Of a DNA stretch of 64,000 nt, positions 25,555-35,288 are shown piece after piece. The notes under the pieces are model-generated. The model did no database searches and had not been told where the DNA came from. It worked only from the letters and a program-made list of their open reading frames with translations. A program made the translations under genes and the position numbers. Each line of letters begins with the position of its first letter. Position 1 is the stretch's first letter. Source of the stretch: CALCKU01 sp964607445 (GTDB taxonomy: Bacteria > Pseudomonadota > Alphaproteobacteria > Caulobacterales > Maricaulaceae); the NCBI GenBank assembly GCA_964607445.1, contig CAZSKN010000009.1, positions 1 through 64,000 of the forward strand, written 5' to 3'.

Positions 25555-27108
25555 ATGTTCGATAATGTTCCAATATTGTCACTCATTACCTTTATCCCTC
25601 TATTGGGTGCCATGGTTTTAATGGTGACATCTGTGTTGGCCTCAGACGCGGCGGCAAAAGCTCAGATTGAAAAAAATGCGCCCCGCGTGGCTCTGGCTGC
25701 ATCTATCGCCGTATTTATCTTGTCAATTTTACTGGTCATGGATTTTGATCCTGGCACGGCAGACTTTCAGTTCTTAGAGGATACTCCGTGGCTTGGAGGT
25801 GGTATTGAATACCGCTTGGGTGTGGATGGTATTTCGATATTATTTATATTGCTAACGACATTTTTGACGCCATTGTGCATCCTTTCAAGCCAGAGCTCTA
25901 TTAAGACCCGCATGCTGGATTATATGGTGGCATTTCTTGTGCTGGAAACCTTTATGATCGGGGTGTTCTGTGCACTTGATCTTGTGCTGTTTTACCTCTT
26001 TTTTGAAGCCGTACTGATACCCATGTTTATCATTATCGGCGTTTGGGGTGGTAAAAACCGCGTATATGCATCCTATAAGTTTTTTCTGTATACCCTGCTT
26101 GGCTCTGTCCTGATGTTGGTTGCAATTTTGTGGATTTATTATTTCAGTGGTCAGCAACTTGGCGCCGCGACGACAGATATGAGAATTCTTGCAAAAGAGC
26201 TGGATATACCGGGCGGTGTCCAGACATGGTTGTGGTTGGCTTTCTTTGCGTCATTTGCTGTCAAAATGCCGATGTGGCCTGTCCATACATGGTTGCCCGA
26301 TGCACACGTTGAAGCTCCGACAGCTGGATCTGTGATCCTTGCGGGTATTTTGCTAAAGTTGGGTGGGTACGGGTTTTTACGGTTTTCACTTCCTATGTTT
26401 CCGGATGCCAGCTTGCAGCTTGCGCCGTTGATTTTCTGGATGAGTGTAATAGCGATTATATATACTTCGCTTGTCGCTTACCGTCAGCATGATATGAAAA
26501 AGCTTATTGCCTATTCTTCTGTCGCGCATATGGGGTTTGTGACAATGGGGATTTTTGCCGTAAACGCTCAAGGTATTCAGGGGGGTATTTTTCAAATGCT
26601 CTCGCACGGTATTATTTCCGGGGCGTTATTCTTCTGTGTTGGGGTGATTTATGACCGTATGCACACGCGCGAAATTGCGTTTTATGGAGGCTTGGTCAAA
26701 CACATGCCTGTCTATGCTGCATTTTTAATGTTGTTTACAATGGCTAATGTTGGATTGCCGGGTACATCGGGCTTTGTGGGTGAAATATTGACGATGATCG
26801 GGGCTTATCAGGTTAACCCATGGATTGCATTCGGAGCCGCGACGGGTATGATTTTATCGGCTATCTATGCCCTATACCTATATCGGGCGGTGATATTTGG
26901 TGAACAAACCAATGAAAAATTAAATGATATTGAAGATATGACGCGCGGTGAAATTTTCATTTTAGCGCCATTAGCGGTCATGACTATCATTTTGGGTGTT
27001 TATCCCGCACTCATTACCGATATAACAGCTGTATCGGTTGATAGTCTTATCGCAGACTTTAACACGGCGACACAAAGTGTCGCGACTTCGGCGATTGCGG
27101 GGAATTAG
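25555..27108 (+). CDS. nuoM: NADH-quinone oxidoreductase subunit M
   Basis: A 517-residue antiporter-like subunit with about 14 helices. Conserved marks are FFEAVLIPMFIIIGVWGG (proton-path Glu), PVHTWLPDAHVEAPTAGSV, and QHDMKKLIAYSSVAHMGF (Lys and Ser of the broken helix). GGAGGG stands 7 nt before its ATG. nuoN follows after 4 bp. Confidence 0.98.
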   Translation: MFDNVPILSLITFIPLLGAMVLMVTSVLASDAAAKAQIEKNAPRVALAASIAVFILSILLVMDFDPGTADFQFLEDTPWLGGGIEYRLGVDGISILFILLTTFLTPLCILSSQSSIKTRMLDYMVAFLVLETFMIGVFCALDLVLFYLFFEAVLIPMFIIIGVWGGKNRVYASYKFFLYTLLGSVLMLVAILWIYYFSGQQLGAATTDMRILAKELDIPGGVQTWLWLAFFASFAVKMPMWPVHTWLPDAHVEAPTAGSVILAGILLKLGGYGFLRFSLPMFPDASLQLAPLIFWMSVIAIIYTSLVAYRQHDMKKLIAYSSVAHMGFVTMGIFAVNAQGIQGGIFQMLSHGIISGALFFCVGVIYDRMHTREIAFYGGLVKHMPVYAAFLMLFTMANVGLPGTSGFVGEILTMIGAYQVNPWIAFGAATGMILSAIYALYLYRAVIFGEQTNEKLNDIEDMTRGEIFILAPLAVMTIILGVYPALITDITAVSVDSLIADFNTATQSVATSAIAGN

Positions 27109-27112
27109 GACG

Positions 27113-28543
27113 ATGCCAAATTTCTTGCTTATAGCACCAGAACTCCTCCTTGCCGTTATGGCAACTCAATTACTTGGGTTCGGGATTGGCGGTAAAAAAG
27201 ACCGGTCAGACCTTATACGGTATATTGCGATTGGCGTATTACTTTTATATGCCTTATCCGGTTTTGTTTTAGGTATGCCTACGGGAGACACGTTTAGCGG
27301 AGCGCTTATTTATGATGGCTTTGGCTATTATGTGAAATTTTTTATCGGGATTGCGGCGGCGGCGGCTTTGTTTTTTGCCAAATCCTTTTTTAAGATCGAA
27401 AAACTAGATAAATATGAATATTCAGTGCTTATGCTTTATGCCGTCTTGGGCATGAGTGTGATGGTCTCGTCTAACACATTATTGACCCTTTATATCGGTA
27501 TTGAACTTCAAAGTTTAGCCCTTTATGTCATGGCCACTTTTAACCGGGATAGTTTACGAGCATCCGAGTCCGGGCTGAAATACTTTGTGCTTGGCGCCTT
27601 ATCATCTGGCTTGTTGCTATATGGCATATCTCTGGTTTACGGCTTTACAGGGTCTATTCAGTTCTCGGGTATTGCGGCGGCTATTGAAAATGGCCTCACA
27701 CCGGGCGTAATCGCCGGCATGGTGTTTATGTTATGCGGATTAGGCTTTAAAATATCCGCAGCCCCGTTCCATATGTGGACGCCCGATGTCTATGAAGGCG
27801 CGCCGACGCCGGTTACGGGGTTCTTTGCGTCTGCGCCTAAATTCGCGGCTATGGCCTTAATAGCGCGTCTTGTGATGGGTCCATTTGGAGGTATCGTTGA
27901 TCAGTGGCAGCAAGTTATCATCGTCTTTGCTGTTTTGTCGATGTTTATCGGAGCGTTAGGGGCACTTACCCAAACCAATATTAAACGGCTTATGGCTTAT
28001 TCTTCTATTGCAAATATGGGGTATGCGCTTGTACCCCTTGCGACCGGAACGATAGCGGGCGTTAAGGGGATGATGATCTTTATGTCGATTTACGTGATTA
28101 CATCTATCGGCATATTTGCATGTATTTTACAGATGCGAACCCGAAATGGCATGGTGGAACAGATTAGGGATTTGTCGGGGCTTTCTAAAACAAGAAAACC
28201 ACTCGCGATATGTTTTACGGTTTGTATGTTGTCTGTTGCCGGTATTCCTCCTCTTATTGGATTCTTTGGTAAATGGATGGCTTTTGCACCGGCTTTTGAA
28301 GCTGGTTTATCATGGCTTGTGGTTTTAGCCTTGCTCGCAAGCGTCATTGGTGCGTTTTATTATTTGCGGGTTATTAAGACAATCTGGTTTGATGACCAAG
28401 ACCATGAGTTCGTCAAAGCACCGTGGGATTTAAGAATTATATCTCTTGTCTCTGCTGTATTGATCCTGCCGATGTTAATGTTACCCTTTATTGCTATTCG
28501 CGCGCAAATCTGGGTCGCGCAAGCGGCGCAGAGCTTGTTCTAG
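27113..28543 (+). CDS. nuoN: NADH-quinone oxidoreductase subunit N
   Basis: A 476-residue antiporter-like subunit, the last of the nuo genes. Marks are YIGIELQSLALYVMATF, FHMWTPDVYEGAPTPVTGF, and QTNIKRLMAYSSIANMGYAL. The frame is open 75 nt upstream into nuoM, but the ATG at 27113 (AGGA just upstream, MPNFLLIAPELLL) gives the family N-terminus. Confidence 0.97.
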   Translation: MPNFLLIAPELLLAVMATQLLGFGIGGKKDRSDLIRYIAIGVLLLYALSGFVLGMPTGDTFSGALIYDGFGYYVKFFIGIAAAAALFFAKSFFKIEKLDKYEYSVLMLYAVLGMSVMVSSNTLLTLYIGIELQSLALYVMATFNRDSLRASESGLKYFVLGALSSGLLLYGISLVYGFTGSIQFSGIAAAIENGLTPGVIAGMVFMLCGLGFKISAAPFHMWTPDVYEGAPTPVTGFFASAPKFAAMALIARLVMGPFGGIVDQWQQVIIVFAVLSMFIGALGALTQTNIKRLMAYSSIANMGYALVPLATGTIAGVKGMMIFMSIYVITSIGIFACILQMRTRNGMVEQIRDLSGLSKTRKPLAICFTVCMLSVAGIPPLIGFFGKWMAFAPAFEAGLSWLVVLALLASVIGAFYYLRVIKTIWFDDQDHEFVKAPWDLRIISLVSAVLILPMLMLPFIAIRAQIWVAQAAQSLF

Positions 28544-28554
28544 CGGTATTTGTT

Positions 28555-29310
28555 TTGCGTTTCGTTTTTCTGGAAACGGTTGATTCTACGAATGCGGACG
28601 CGCGGCGGCGTGTCCTAGAAGGTGAGACAGCGCCCTTTTGGGTTGGAGCTAAATTACAAACACAAGGGCGTGGCCGGCGCGGGCGCGAATGGGTGTCGGT
28701 TTCAGGAAACCTGTTTTGTACGGGGGTTTATCCGGCTTTAGCCTCACTTCAGGATACAGCTAAGTTAAGCTTTGTTGCGGCTATTGCTATTTTTGAAACG
28801 CTTAAAGCCTATGTACCGGAAGATATCATTGTGCTAAAATGGCCAAATGATGTTTTGCTCGACCGTAAAAAGGTCTCAGGTGTTTTATTGGAACACATAA
28901 ATGATCATGTTTTTATTGGGGTTGGTATTAATCTGATATCCCACCCACAAGACACAGCATATCCTACAACCCATGTACTCGCCCATATGTCCGATAATGA
29001 TATAGATAGCCCTGAACCCGTTATGACAGGGCCGCAAGCGGTCATGGCTTTACTGTCTTCACGGATTACTTATTGGTATAATGTTTTTCAAACCGATGGT
29101 TTTGGGCCCGTAAAGGCCAGATGGACTGAACATGCCATAGGATTGAACGGATCGGATATTACAGTCAACCTGCCTAATGAGAGTTTTAAAGCCCGTGTTT
29201 TAGGTCTGGGTGAAAATGGAGAGTTGCAGGTCAAGCTTGAGGGTGGCACGATACGCCATATTCATGCGGGTGATGTCTTTCTTGAAGGCACGACCGGAAG
29301 AGGAGATTAG
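28555..29310 (+). CDS. birA: Biotin--[acetyl-CoA-carboxylase] ligase, no DNA-binding domain
   Basis: A 251-residue class I biotin protein ligase which attaches biotin to carboxylase BCCP domains. Marks are ETVDSTNADARRR, the biotinyl-AMP loop GRGRRGREWVS, and LKWPNDVLLDRKKVSGVLLE. There is no N-terminal helix-turn-helix, so it should not act as a repressor. The frame is open further upstream into nuoN without an ATG; the only sensible start is the TTG at 28555, 11 bp after the nuoN stop, with a poor ribosome binding site. birA next to nuoN is a common alphaproteobacterial arrangement. Confidence 0.93.
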   Translation: MRFVFLETVDSTNADARRRVLEGETAPFWVGAKLQTQGRGRRGREWVSVSGNLFCTGVYPALASLQDTAKLSFVAAIAIFETLKAYVPEDIIVLKWPNDVLLDRKKVSGVLLEHINDHVFIGVGINLISHPQDTAYPTTHVLAHMSDNDIDSPEPVMTGPQAVMALLSSRITYWYNVFQTDGFGPVKARWTEHAIGLNGSDITVNLPNESFKARVLGLGENGELQVKLEGGTIRHIHAGDVFLEGTTGRGD

Positions 29311-30087
29311 ATGTTACTTGCGATTGATACAGGTAATACCAATACATTGTTTGCGGTACATAATGGAACCTCGTGGGTAGTGGACTGGCGTATTGCCACA
29401 AATGTTAGTCGTACAGCTGATGAATATGCGGTTTGGTTTAACCAATTGCTGAGTATGCAAAACCTTACGTTTAAAGACATTACAGAGTGCGTTATTTCTT
29501 CTGTGGTTCCGCAATCTCTCTTTAATATGCGTAATCTATCGCGGCGATATTTTAATATTGACCCTATTATTGTCGGAGATCCGGGGGTGGATATAGGCAT
29601 AGGGGTTCGACTTGATAATCCCGCGGAAGTCGGGGCTGACCGTCTTGTCAATGTTTTAGGGGCGCGCCGTAAATATCCAGGCCATCTTATATTGATTGAT
29701 AGTGGCACAGCGACCACATTTGATGTTGTATCGGAAGACGGGTTTTTTGAAGGCGGCATTATTGCTCCCGGGATTAATTTATCCGTTAGAGCCTTACATG
29801 ACGCGGCGGCTCAACTTCCCCGTATCGCGATCAAAAAGCCGAGCTCGGTGATCGGAAAAGGAACAGTTTCTGCTATGCAGTCAGGAATTTTTTGGGGGTA
29901 TATAGGTCTTATTGACGGATTGGTAAGGCGTATTAGGGCCGAAGATAGTCGCGAATTTACAGTGGTAGGCACAGGAGGAATTGCTTCCTTGTTTGAAGGC
30001 GCATCTGAAACTATCCAACATTATGACAGCCAACTAACGGTGAATGGTTTACTGGAAATTTGGCGGCTAAATAAAGATATAAAATGA
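29311..30087 (+). CDS. coaX: Type III pantothenate kinase
   Basis: A 258-residue ASKHA-fold kinase that phosphorylates pantothenate, the first step to CoA. Marks are LLAIDTGNTNT (phosphate loop), GADRLVNVLGAR, IDSGTATTFDVV and GGIIAPGINLS. AGGAG precedes the ATG, which immediately follows the birA stop. The TGA overlaps the rnj start (ATGA). Confidence 0.96.
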   Translation: MLLAIDTGNTNTLFAVHNGTSWVVDWRIATNVSRTADEYAVWFNQLLSMQNLTFKDITECVISSVVPQSLFNMRNLSRRYFNIDPIIVGDPGVDIGIGVRLDNPAEVGADRLVNVLGARRKYPGHLILIDSGTATTFDVVSEDGFFEGGIIAPGINLSVRALHDAAAQLPRIAIKKPSSVIGKGTVSAMQSGIFWGYIGLIDGLVRRIRAEDSREFTVVGTGGIASLFEGASETIQHYDSQLTVNGLLEIWRLNKDIK

Positions 30088-31763
30088 TAGAATCTACGGA
30101 TGAGCTTGTCTTCTTACCTTTAGGAGGGTCAGGTGAAATCGGCATGAATTTGAATCTGTTCGGTTTTGGACCAGAACATAATCGAAAATGGATTATTGTT
30201 GATATTGGGGTTACATTTGGCGGTGCCGATACGCCCGGGGTCGAAATCATTATGCCGGATACGGCCTTTATTGAAGCCTGTAAGAAAGACTTATTGGCCA
30301 TTGTACTGACCCATGCGCATGAAGATCATATGGGTGCCTTGGCGCGCCTTTGGCCGCGTTTGCAATGCCCTGTCTATGCCACGCCCTTCACGATGTATCT
30401 CGTTAAAGATAGATTGTCTGAATTTGGTTTATTGGAAGATGTTGAATTGCACGAAGTGCCACTTGGTAGTAGGTTTGACATTGGTCCCTTCGATATTGAA
30501 ATGATATCGCTTACCCATTCTATTCCAGAACCCAATGCTTTGGCGATTCGAACCTCGCGCGGGCTGGTTTTGCATACGGGGGATTGGAAAATTGACCCGG
30601 ACCCTCAAATTGGAGACCCTGTTGATGCGGCGGCCATTCAAGCCTTGGGCCGCGAAGGCATATTGGCGATGATATGTGACAGTACGAATGTGTTTTCTCC
30701 GGGTATAGCGGGATCAGAAGCCGGTGTTCGCGGCGAACTTACCAAACTGATTGGTGAATATAAGGGGCGTGGTGTCGCTGTAGCTTCATTTGCGTCTAAT
30801 GTGGCCCGTCTTGAAAGTGTCATGGTTGCGGCACAGGAAAACCACCGCAGTGTGTGTCTTGTAGGGCGGTCTATGCACCGCATGGTACGGGCGGCAAAAT
30901 CAGTCGGGCTTCTTGCCCACACGGCCCCGATTTTAACCGAAGAAGAGGCTGTCAGCCTCCCCCAAGAACATGTGCTTTATTTATGTACGGGAAGTCAGGG
31001 CGAACCCAGAGCCGCGCTTTCGCGCATAGCTAATCAAGACCATCGGTATATTAAATTTAAATCTGGGGATGCTGTTATTTTTTCATCTAAAATTATTCCG
31101 GGAAATGAGATTGGAATTTTTGCATTGCAAAATGCCTTGGCGGATGAAGGTATAGAGATTGTGACGGAAAAAAACCGTCCTATTCATGTATCTGGTCATC
31201 CGTGTCGCGATGAATTAGCGCAAATGTATGCGTGGGCAAAACCTGAAATTGCGATCCCTGTTCATGGAGAACGCCGGCATCTTTTAGAACATGCGAAACT
31301 GGCGAAGGCTCTGGGCGTGAAACAAGCTGTTGCGGCCCGCAATGGGGAAATGCTGAGATTGGATAAGGATCATGTTGAAATTATCGACATTGTGCCGTCT
31401 GGGAGATTGCACCAAGATGGAAATGTGATTGTGTCGTCTTTAGATAACGGGCTTAGACAACGTCATAAAATGGCTTACGCTGGACATGTCGCTTTAAGCT
31501 TGGTCTTAGGGGGCAAAGGGCGTATTATTTCAGGCCCGGAACCGCGTATTTCTGGGTTTCCCGAAGGCGAGCATGGTGATATGTTGGACGGGCTGCTAGA
31601 TGACGTAGCCGAAGTTGCAGAGCAAGCTCTTAAAAACTTACGCAGCCCTGAAAAGTTAAATGAAGATAATATTGAACATCATATTGCGGCGCGTGTTAAA
31701 AAATTTATGAAAATGAAAACCGGAAAACGCGCCATTATTGATGTGACCGTACATAAAATTTAA
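30084..31763 (+). CDS. rnj: Ribonuclease J
   Basis: A 559-residue metallo-beta-lactamase/beta-CASP RNase with 5'-3' exo- and endonuclease activity in rRNA and mRNA maturation. The metal motif is HAHEDHMGAL (near residue 75), with HTGDWKIDP and the beta-CASP region (CDSTNVFSPG, SGHPCRDEL, IPVHGERRHL). Its location after coaX and before mce and proS is typical of alphaproteobacteria. Confidence 0.96.
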   Translation: MIESTDELVFLPLGGSGEIGMNLNLFGFGPEHNRKWIIVDIGVTFGGADTPGVEIIMPDTAFIEACKKDLLAIVLTHAHEDHMGALARLWPRLQCPVYATPFTMYLVKDRLSEFGLLEDVELHEVPLGSRFDIGPFDIEMISLTHSIPEPNALAIRTSRGLVLHTGDWKIDPDPQIGDPVDAAAIQALGREGILAMICDSTNVFSPGIAGSEAGVRGELTKLIGEYKGRGVAVASFASNVARLESVMVAAQENHRSVCLVGRSMHRMVRAAKSVGLLAHTAPILTEEEAVSLPQEHVLYLCTGSQGEPRAALSRIANQDHRYIKFKSGDAVIFSSKIIPGNEIGIFALQNALADEGIEIVTEKNRPIHVSGHPCRDELAQMYAWAKPEIAIPVHGERRHLLEHAKLAKALGVKQAVAARNGEMLRLDKDHVEIIDIVPSGRLHQDGNVIVSSLDNGLRQRHKMAYAGHVALSLVLGGKGRIISGPEPRISGFPEGEHGDMLDGLLDDVAEVAEQALKNLRSPEKLNEDNIEHHIAARVKKFMKMKTGKRAIIDVTVHKI

Positions 31764-31841
31764 ACTGGATGTTCGCGCATTACCCTAAATTACCCAGTAA
31801 GACGAAACCGAGTAGAATAGGTGACAGCTAAGGAGAGTGAA

Positions 31842-32273
31842 ATGGAAACTAAGTTTCAATTAGGGCCGTTAAATCATGTCGGAATTGCCGTGCCAGATAT
31901 TGAAGCGGCAATTAAAATGTATAGAGATGTATTTGAAGTTACGGATATAACGGACCCTCAAGATTTACCGCCACAGGGTGTGACCTATGCCTTTGTAAAT
32001 TTGCCATCAGGCCAAGTTGAATTGATACAGCCATACGGAGAGGCATCACCGATTGCAAAATTTCTGGAGAAAAACCCAAAGGGCGGTCAACACCATATTT
32101 GCTTTGAGGTGGTGGATATATATGCCGCCAGTGAAGCTATGAAACAAAAGGGGATGCGTGTCTTGAATGCCCCGCGTTTGGGCGCGCATGGGACACCGGT
32201 TGTCTTTCTACATCCCGGGGATAGTGGCGGTGTGTTGATAGAACTTATGGAAACGCCACATGCGAAACCCTAA
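31842..32273 (+). CDS. mce: Methylmalonyl-CoA epimerase
   Basis: A 143-residue vicinal-oxygen-chelate protein which interconverts (R)- and (S)-methylmalonyl-CoA in propionate catabolism. Metal ligands are in LNHVGIAVPD, GQHHICFEV and the C-terminal LIELME. The ATG at 31842 is chosen because AGGAG is 6 nt upstream; a GTG at 31821 in the same frame lacks this. Confidence 0.93.
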   Translation: METKFQLGPLNHVGIAVPDIEAAIKMYRDVFEVTDITDPQDLPPQGVTYAFVNLPSGQVELIQPYGEASPIAKFLEKNPKGGQHHICFEVVDIYAASEAMKQKGMRVLNAPRLGAHGTPVVFLHPGDSGGVLIELMETPHAKP

Positions 32274-32314
32274 AGCCCGAACTTTAAAGTCTACAGATTG
32301 AAGGTCGTGCTGTA

Positions 32315-32551
32315 ATGTCTCCATTCTCTATATTTGTTGTCTATTTACTTATTTGGTGGATAGTTTTGTTTGCAGTTTTACCTATTGGTGTTCGCGGACA
32401 AGCGGAAGAGGACAATATTGTACCGGGTTCGGAACCCGGGGCGCCGGTTGATAGTCAAATGAAGAAAAAAATTATAATGACGACAATTATTGCGACTTTG
32501 ATTTGGGCCGTGATCTGCTGCGTTATCATATTCGGGTGGATTAAATTATAA
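32315..32551 (+). CDS. DUF1467 family membrane protein
   Basis: A 78-residue protein with two predicted helices (about 4-24 and 54-75) and a polar loop containing LPIGVRGQ and an acidic stretch. This matches the DUF1467 family, which is almost confined to alphaproteobacteria and usually sits between mce and proS, as here. Its function is unknown. Confidence 0.88.
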   Translation: MSPFSIFVVYLLIWWIVLFAVLPIGVRGQAEEDNIVPGSEPGAPVDSQMKKKIIMTTIIATLIWAVICCVIIFGWIKL

Positions 32552-32639
32552 GCCTTTGCTTATGTTATTTTACAGGACGGAACTTGTCGGCTTGCTGATA
32601 AGAGGATAGCGTAGTCCAAGAAGAAAAGGATTCTTATCC

Positions 32640-33971
32640 ATGCGATTATCGCGTTATTTTTTACCTGTTTTAAAAGAAACCCCTGCTGAGGCCAGTATTG
32701 CCTCTCATCGCTATATGTTGCGGGCAGGGATGATTAAGCAAAACAGTGCTGGCATTTATACATGGTTACCCATGGGCCATAAAGTTCTTAAGAAAATCGA
32801 ACATATTGTACGCGAGGAACAAAACCGGGCCGGTGCGGTTGAACTTTTAATGCCAACCATTCAATCCGCCGATTTATGGAAGGAAACCGGACGCTATGAG
32901 GCTTATGGACCGGAAATGCTACGCATAACGGATCGTAGCGACCGGGAAATGCTTTATGGGCCCACGAATGAAGATATGATTACGGATGTGTTCCGGTCTT
33001 TTGTGAGGTCTTACAAGGACCTACCGCAATGTCTTTATCATATTCAATGGAAGTTCAGGGATGAACGGCGCCCGCGTTTCGGTATTATGCGTGGGCGAGA
33101 ATTCCTTATGAAAGATGCCTATTGTTTTGACATAGATGCAAAGAGCGCCAGACGGTCTTATAATAAAATGTTTGCAAGCTATCTTAACACTTTTGCGCGT
33201 TTGGGGGTGACGGCCGTGCCTATGCGCGCAGATACGGGGCCTATCGGCGGTGACTTGTCGCATGAGTTTTTGATTTTGGCGGATACAGGTGAGTCCGAGG
33301 TGTTTTTGCATAAGGATTTGATTGAAATGGATCCGCCCGGCGACGTAGATTTTGACAGTGATTTGTCTCATATCTTTAAACAACGCACTGAACTTTATGC
33401 TGCGACTGAAGATATGCACGATGTTGCTGAATTTGAAAAAATTCCTAAAGACAAACGCCTGTCAGCACGCGGAATAGAGGTTGGGCATATTTTCTACTTT
33501 GGAGATAAATATACAGCGCCGATGAAAGCAAAAGTCATGGGGCCGGACGGGAAAGAACATATCGCTTTGGGGGGGTCTTATGGGATCGGCGTGTCGCGCC
33601 TTGTTGGCGCAATTATAGAAGCCAGCCATGATGATAGAGGTATAATCTGGCCGAAATCTGTTACACCTTACGGCGTTGGGATACTTAATTTGAAAACAGG
33701 TGACGCTGAAACCGATGCGGCTTGTAACAAGCTTTATGAACAATTAACCCAGGCGGGAGTTGATCCGCTTTATGATGATAAGTCTGATCGTGGCGGGGTT
33801 AAATTTTCACGTATGGACCTTATTGGTCTACCTTATCAGATTATTGTCGGGCCTAGGGGATTAAAAGAGGGTATTGTCGAAGTCAAAGAGCGGGCGACAG
33901 ATGTGCGTCAGAATATGACGGCTGAAGCGGCCATTGCCTATATTTCTGATGCCTATGCAGGTCTTGTTTAG
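32640..33971 (+). CDS. proS: Prolyl-tRNA synthetase, short alphaproteobacterial form
   Basis: A 443-residue class II synthetase. Motif 1 and 2 regions (MLMPTIQSADLW-like, WKFRDERRPRFGIMRGREF) and motif 3 (LGGSYGIGVSRLVGAI) are present, and the anticodon-binding domain is at the C-terminus. It lacks the INS editing domain found in the about 570-residue E. coli enzyme, as usual in this class, so Ala-tRNA(Pro) clearing would depend on a free-standing deacylase elsewhere. The ATG is preceded by AAGGA. Confidence 0.97.
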   Translation: MRLSRYFLPVLKETPAEASIASHRYMLRAGMIKQNSAGIYTWLPMGHKVLKKIEHIVREEQNRAGAVELLMPTIQSADLWKETGRYEAYGPEMLRITDRSDREMLYGPTNEDMITDVFRSFVRSYKDLPQCLYHIQWKFRDERRPRFGIMRGREFLMKDAYCFDIDAKSARRSYNKMFASYLNTFARLGVTAVPMRADTGPIGGDLSHEFLILADTGESEVFLHKDLIEMDPPGDVDFDSDLSHIFKQRTELYAATEDMHDVAEFEKIPKDKRLSARGIEVGHIFYFGDKYTAPMKAKVMGPDGKEHIALGGSYGIGVSRLVGAIIEASHDDRGIIWPKSVTPYGVGILNLKTGDAETDAACNKLYEQLTQAGVDPLYDDKSDRGGVKFSRMDLIGLPYQIIVGPRGLKEGIVEVKERATDVRQNMTAEAAIAYISDAYAGLV

Positions 33972-35288
33972 GTGAATGAAATTTCCAATATCGGCCCTGA
34001 ATTTATTGGACGGCAAAACAAGCCTTTTGGTAGTGTTGAGCGTGCGATATCGCGTCGTTATTTAGGGGCTAAAAAATCGGAAGGCGGAGTCGCGGCAATC
34101 GCATGGATTTCGTTTATTTGTATTGTTTTAGCAATTATCGCCATGATTACGATTATGTCGATTATGAACGGTTTTCGGGCGAAGCTTTTAGAACTCACTA
34201 TTGGATCTCAGGGGCATATGTATGTGCTCTCCTCGACACCAAACCCGACTCCGGAAAGCTTGCGCCATATGGAGGCGCGTTTAGCCGCTGTCCCCGGCGT
34301 TGATGAGGCCTTTGAATTTACCGAAAATTTAGTTGGTGTGCAGGCTAATGGTCAGATTACGATTGGGCATGTTATCGGTATACGGCCTGATAATCTCGAT
34401 AGTTTCGAGTTGATAAATAACAGTATTGAATATGGCACTTTGCAATATTTTGGACAGGGGCGCGGGTCTGACCATCAAATTGCGATCGGGGCTTTTATGG
34501 CCTCGGAGCTGGGTTTGAGCCTTGGCGATAAATTGACGATTTACTCGGGACGAACCCGAAAAACAGTTACAGGTGAAACGCCCGTAATTAAGGCCTATAC
34601 GATTGGGGCGATTTTTAAAACGGGGCTTTATACCACGGATTTATCGACCATTTATATGGATTATGATCAGGCTGTTTTACTTTTTGAAAATGGCAAGGTG
34701 CCGGGTAGTATACAATTGCGCTTGAAAGACCCGGATAAGATTGATGCGCTTTACGGTGATATACAGGCAGCGGCGGCACAACCCGTTTTTATCCAGACCT
34801 GGAAGGATAAAAATGCGACAACCGCAACGGCTTTGCGTACAGAGCAACTTGCGATGCGGTTTATCTTTATTATCGTTGTCGTGATTTCTACCTTTCCGAT
34901 TTTGGCTGCGATGATCATGTTGGTAAAAAACAAGTCCAAAGATATCGCAATATTACGTACGATCGGGGCGTCGCGGGCCTCTATATTGCGGATATTTTTT
35001 CTGGCTGGTGCTACGGTGGGTACATTGGGGACACTGACCGGGCTGATTCTGGGGATTTTACTTTGCCTGAATATTGACGGGGTTCAGGCCGTTATCGAAT
35101 CGATCACGGGCGTGCCGTTATTTCCTCCTGATGTCTATTCGATTTCCGGCGGTATTCCGGCCAAAGTTGTTTGGGCAGAAGTGATAGGTGTAGCAATTTG
35201 CGGTTTCGTAATTTCTGCCGTGGCGACCTTTTTTCCGGCGTTGAATGCCTCGCGTATCGATCCTGTGGAGGCGTTGCGTTATGAGTAA
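33972..35288 (+). CDS. lolC: Lipoprotein-releasing ABC transporter permease, LolC/LolE family
   Basis: A 438-residue inner-membrane permease that extracts lipoproteins for delivery to LolA. One helix near residues 45-65 (AWISFICIVLAIIAMITIMS), a large periplasmic MacB-like domain, then three helices at the C-terminus (FtsX-type), ending in PVEALRY. GTG start directly after the proS stop. Only one LolC/E-type gene is present next to lolD, so the complex is probably a homodimer as described for LolF-type systems. lolD overlaps by 8 bp. Confidence 0.93.
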   Translation: MNEISNIGPEFIGRQNKPFGSVERAISRRYLGAKKSEGGVAAIAWISFICIVLAIIAMITIMSIMNGFRAKLLELTIGSQGHMYVLSSTPNPTPESLRHMEARLAAVPGVDEAFEFTENLVGVQANGQITIGHVIGIRPDNLDSFELINNSIEYGTLQYFGQGRGSDHQIAIGAFMASELGLSLGDKLTIYSGRTRKTVTGETPVIKAYTIGAIFKTGLYTTDLSTIYMDYDQAVLLFENGKVPGSIQLRLKDPDKIDALYGDIQAAAAQPVFIQTWKDKNATTATALRTEQLAMRFIFIIVVVISTFPILAAMIMLVKNKSKDIAILRTIGASRASILRIFFLAGATVGTLGTLTGLILGILLCLNIDGVQAVIESITGVPLFPPDVYSISGGIPAKVVWAEVIGVAICGFVISAVATFFPALNASRIDPVEALRYE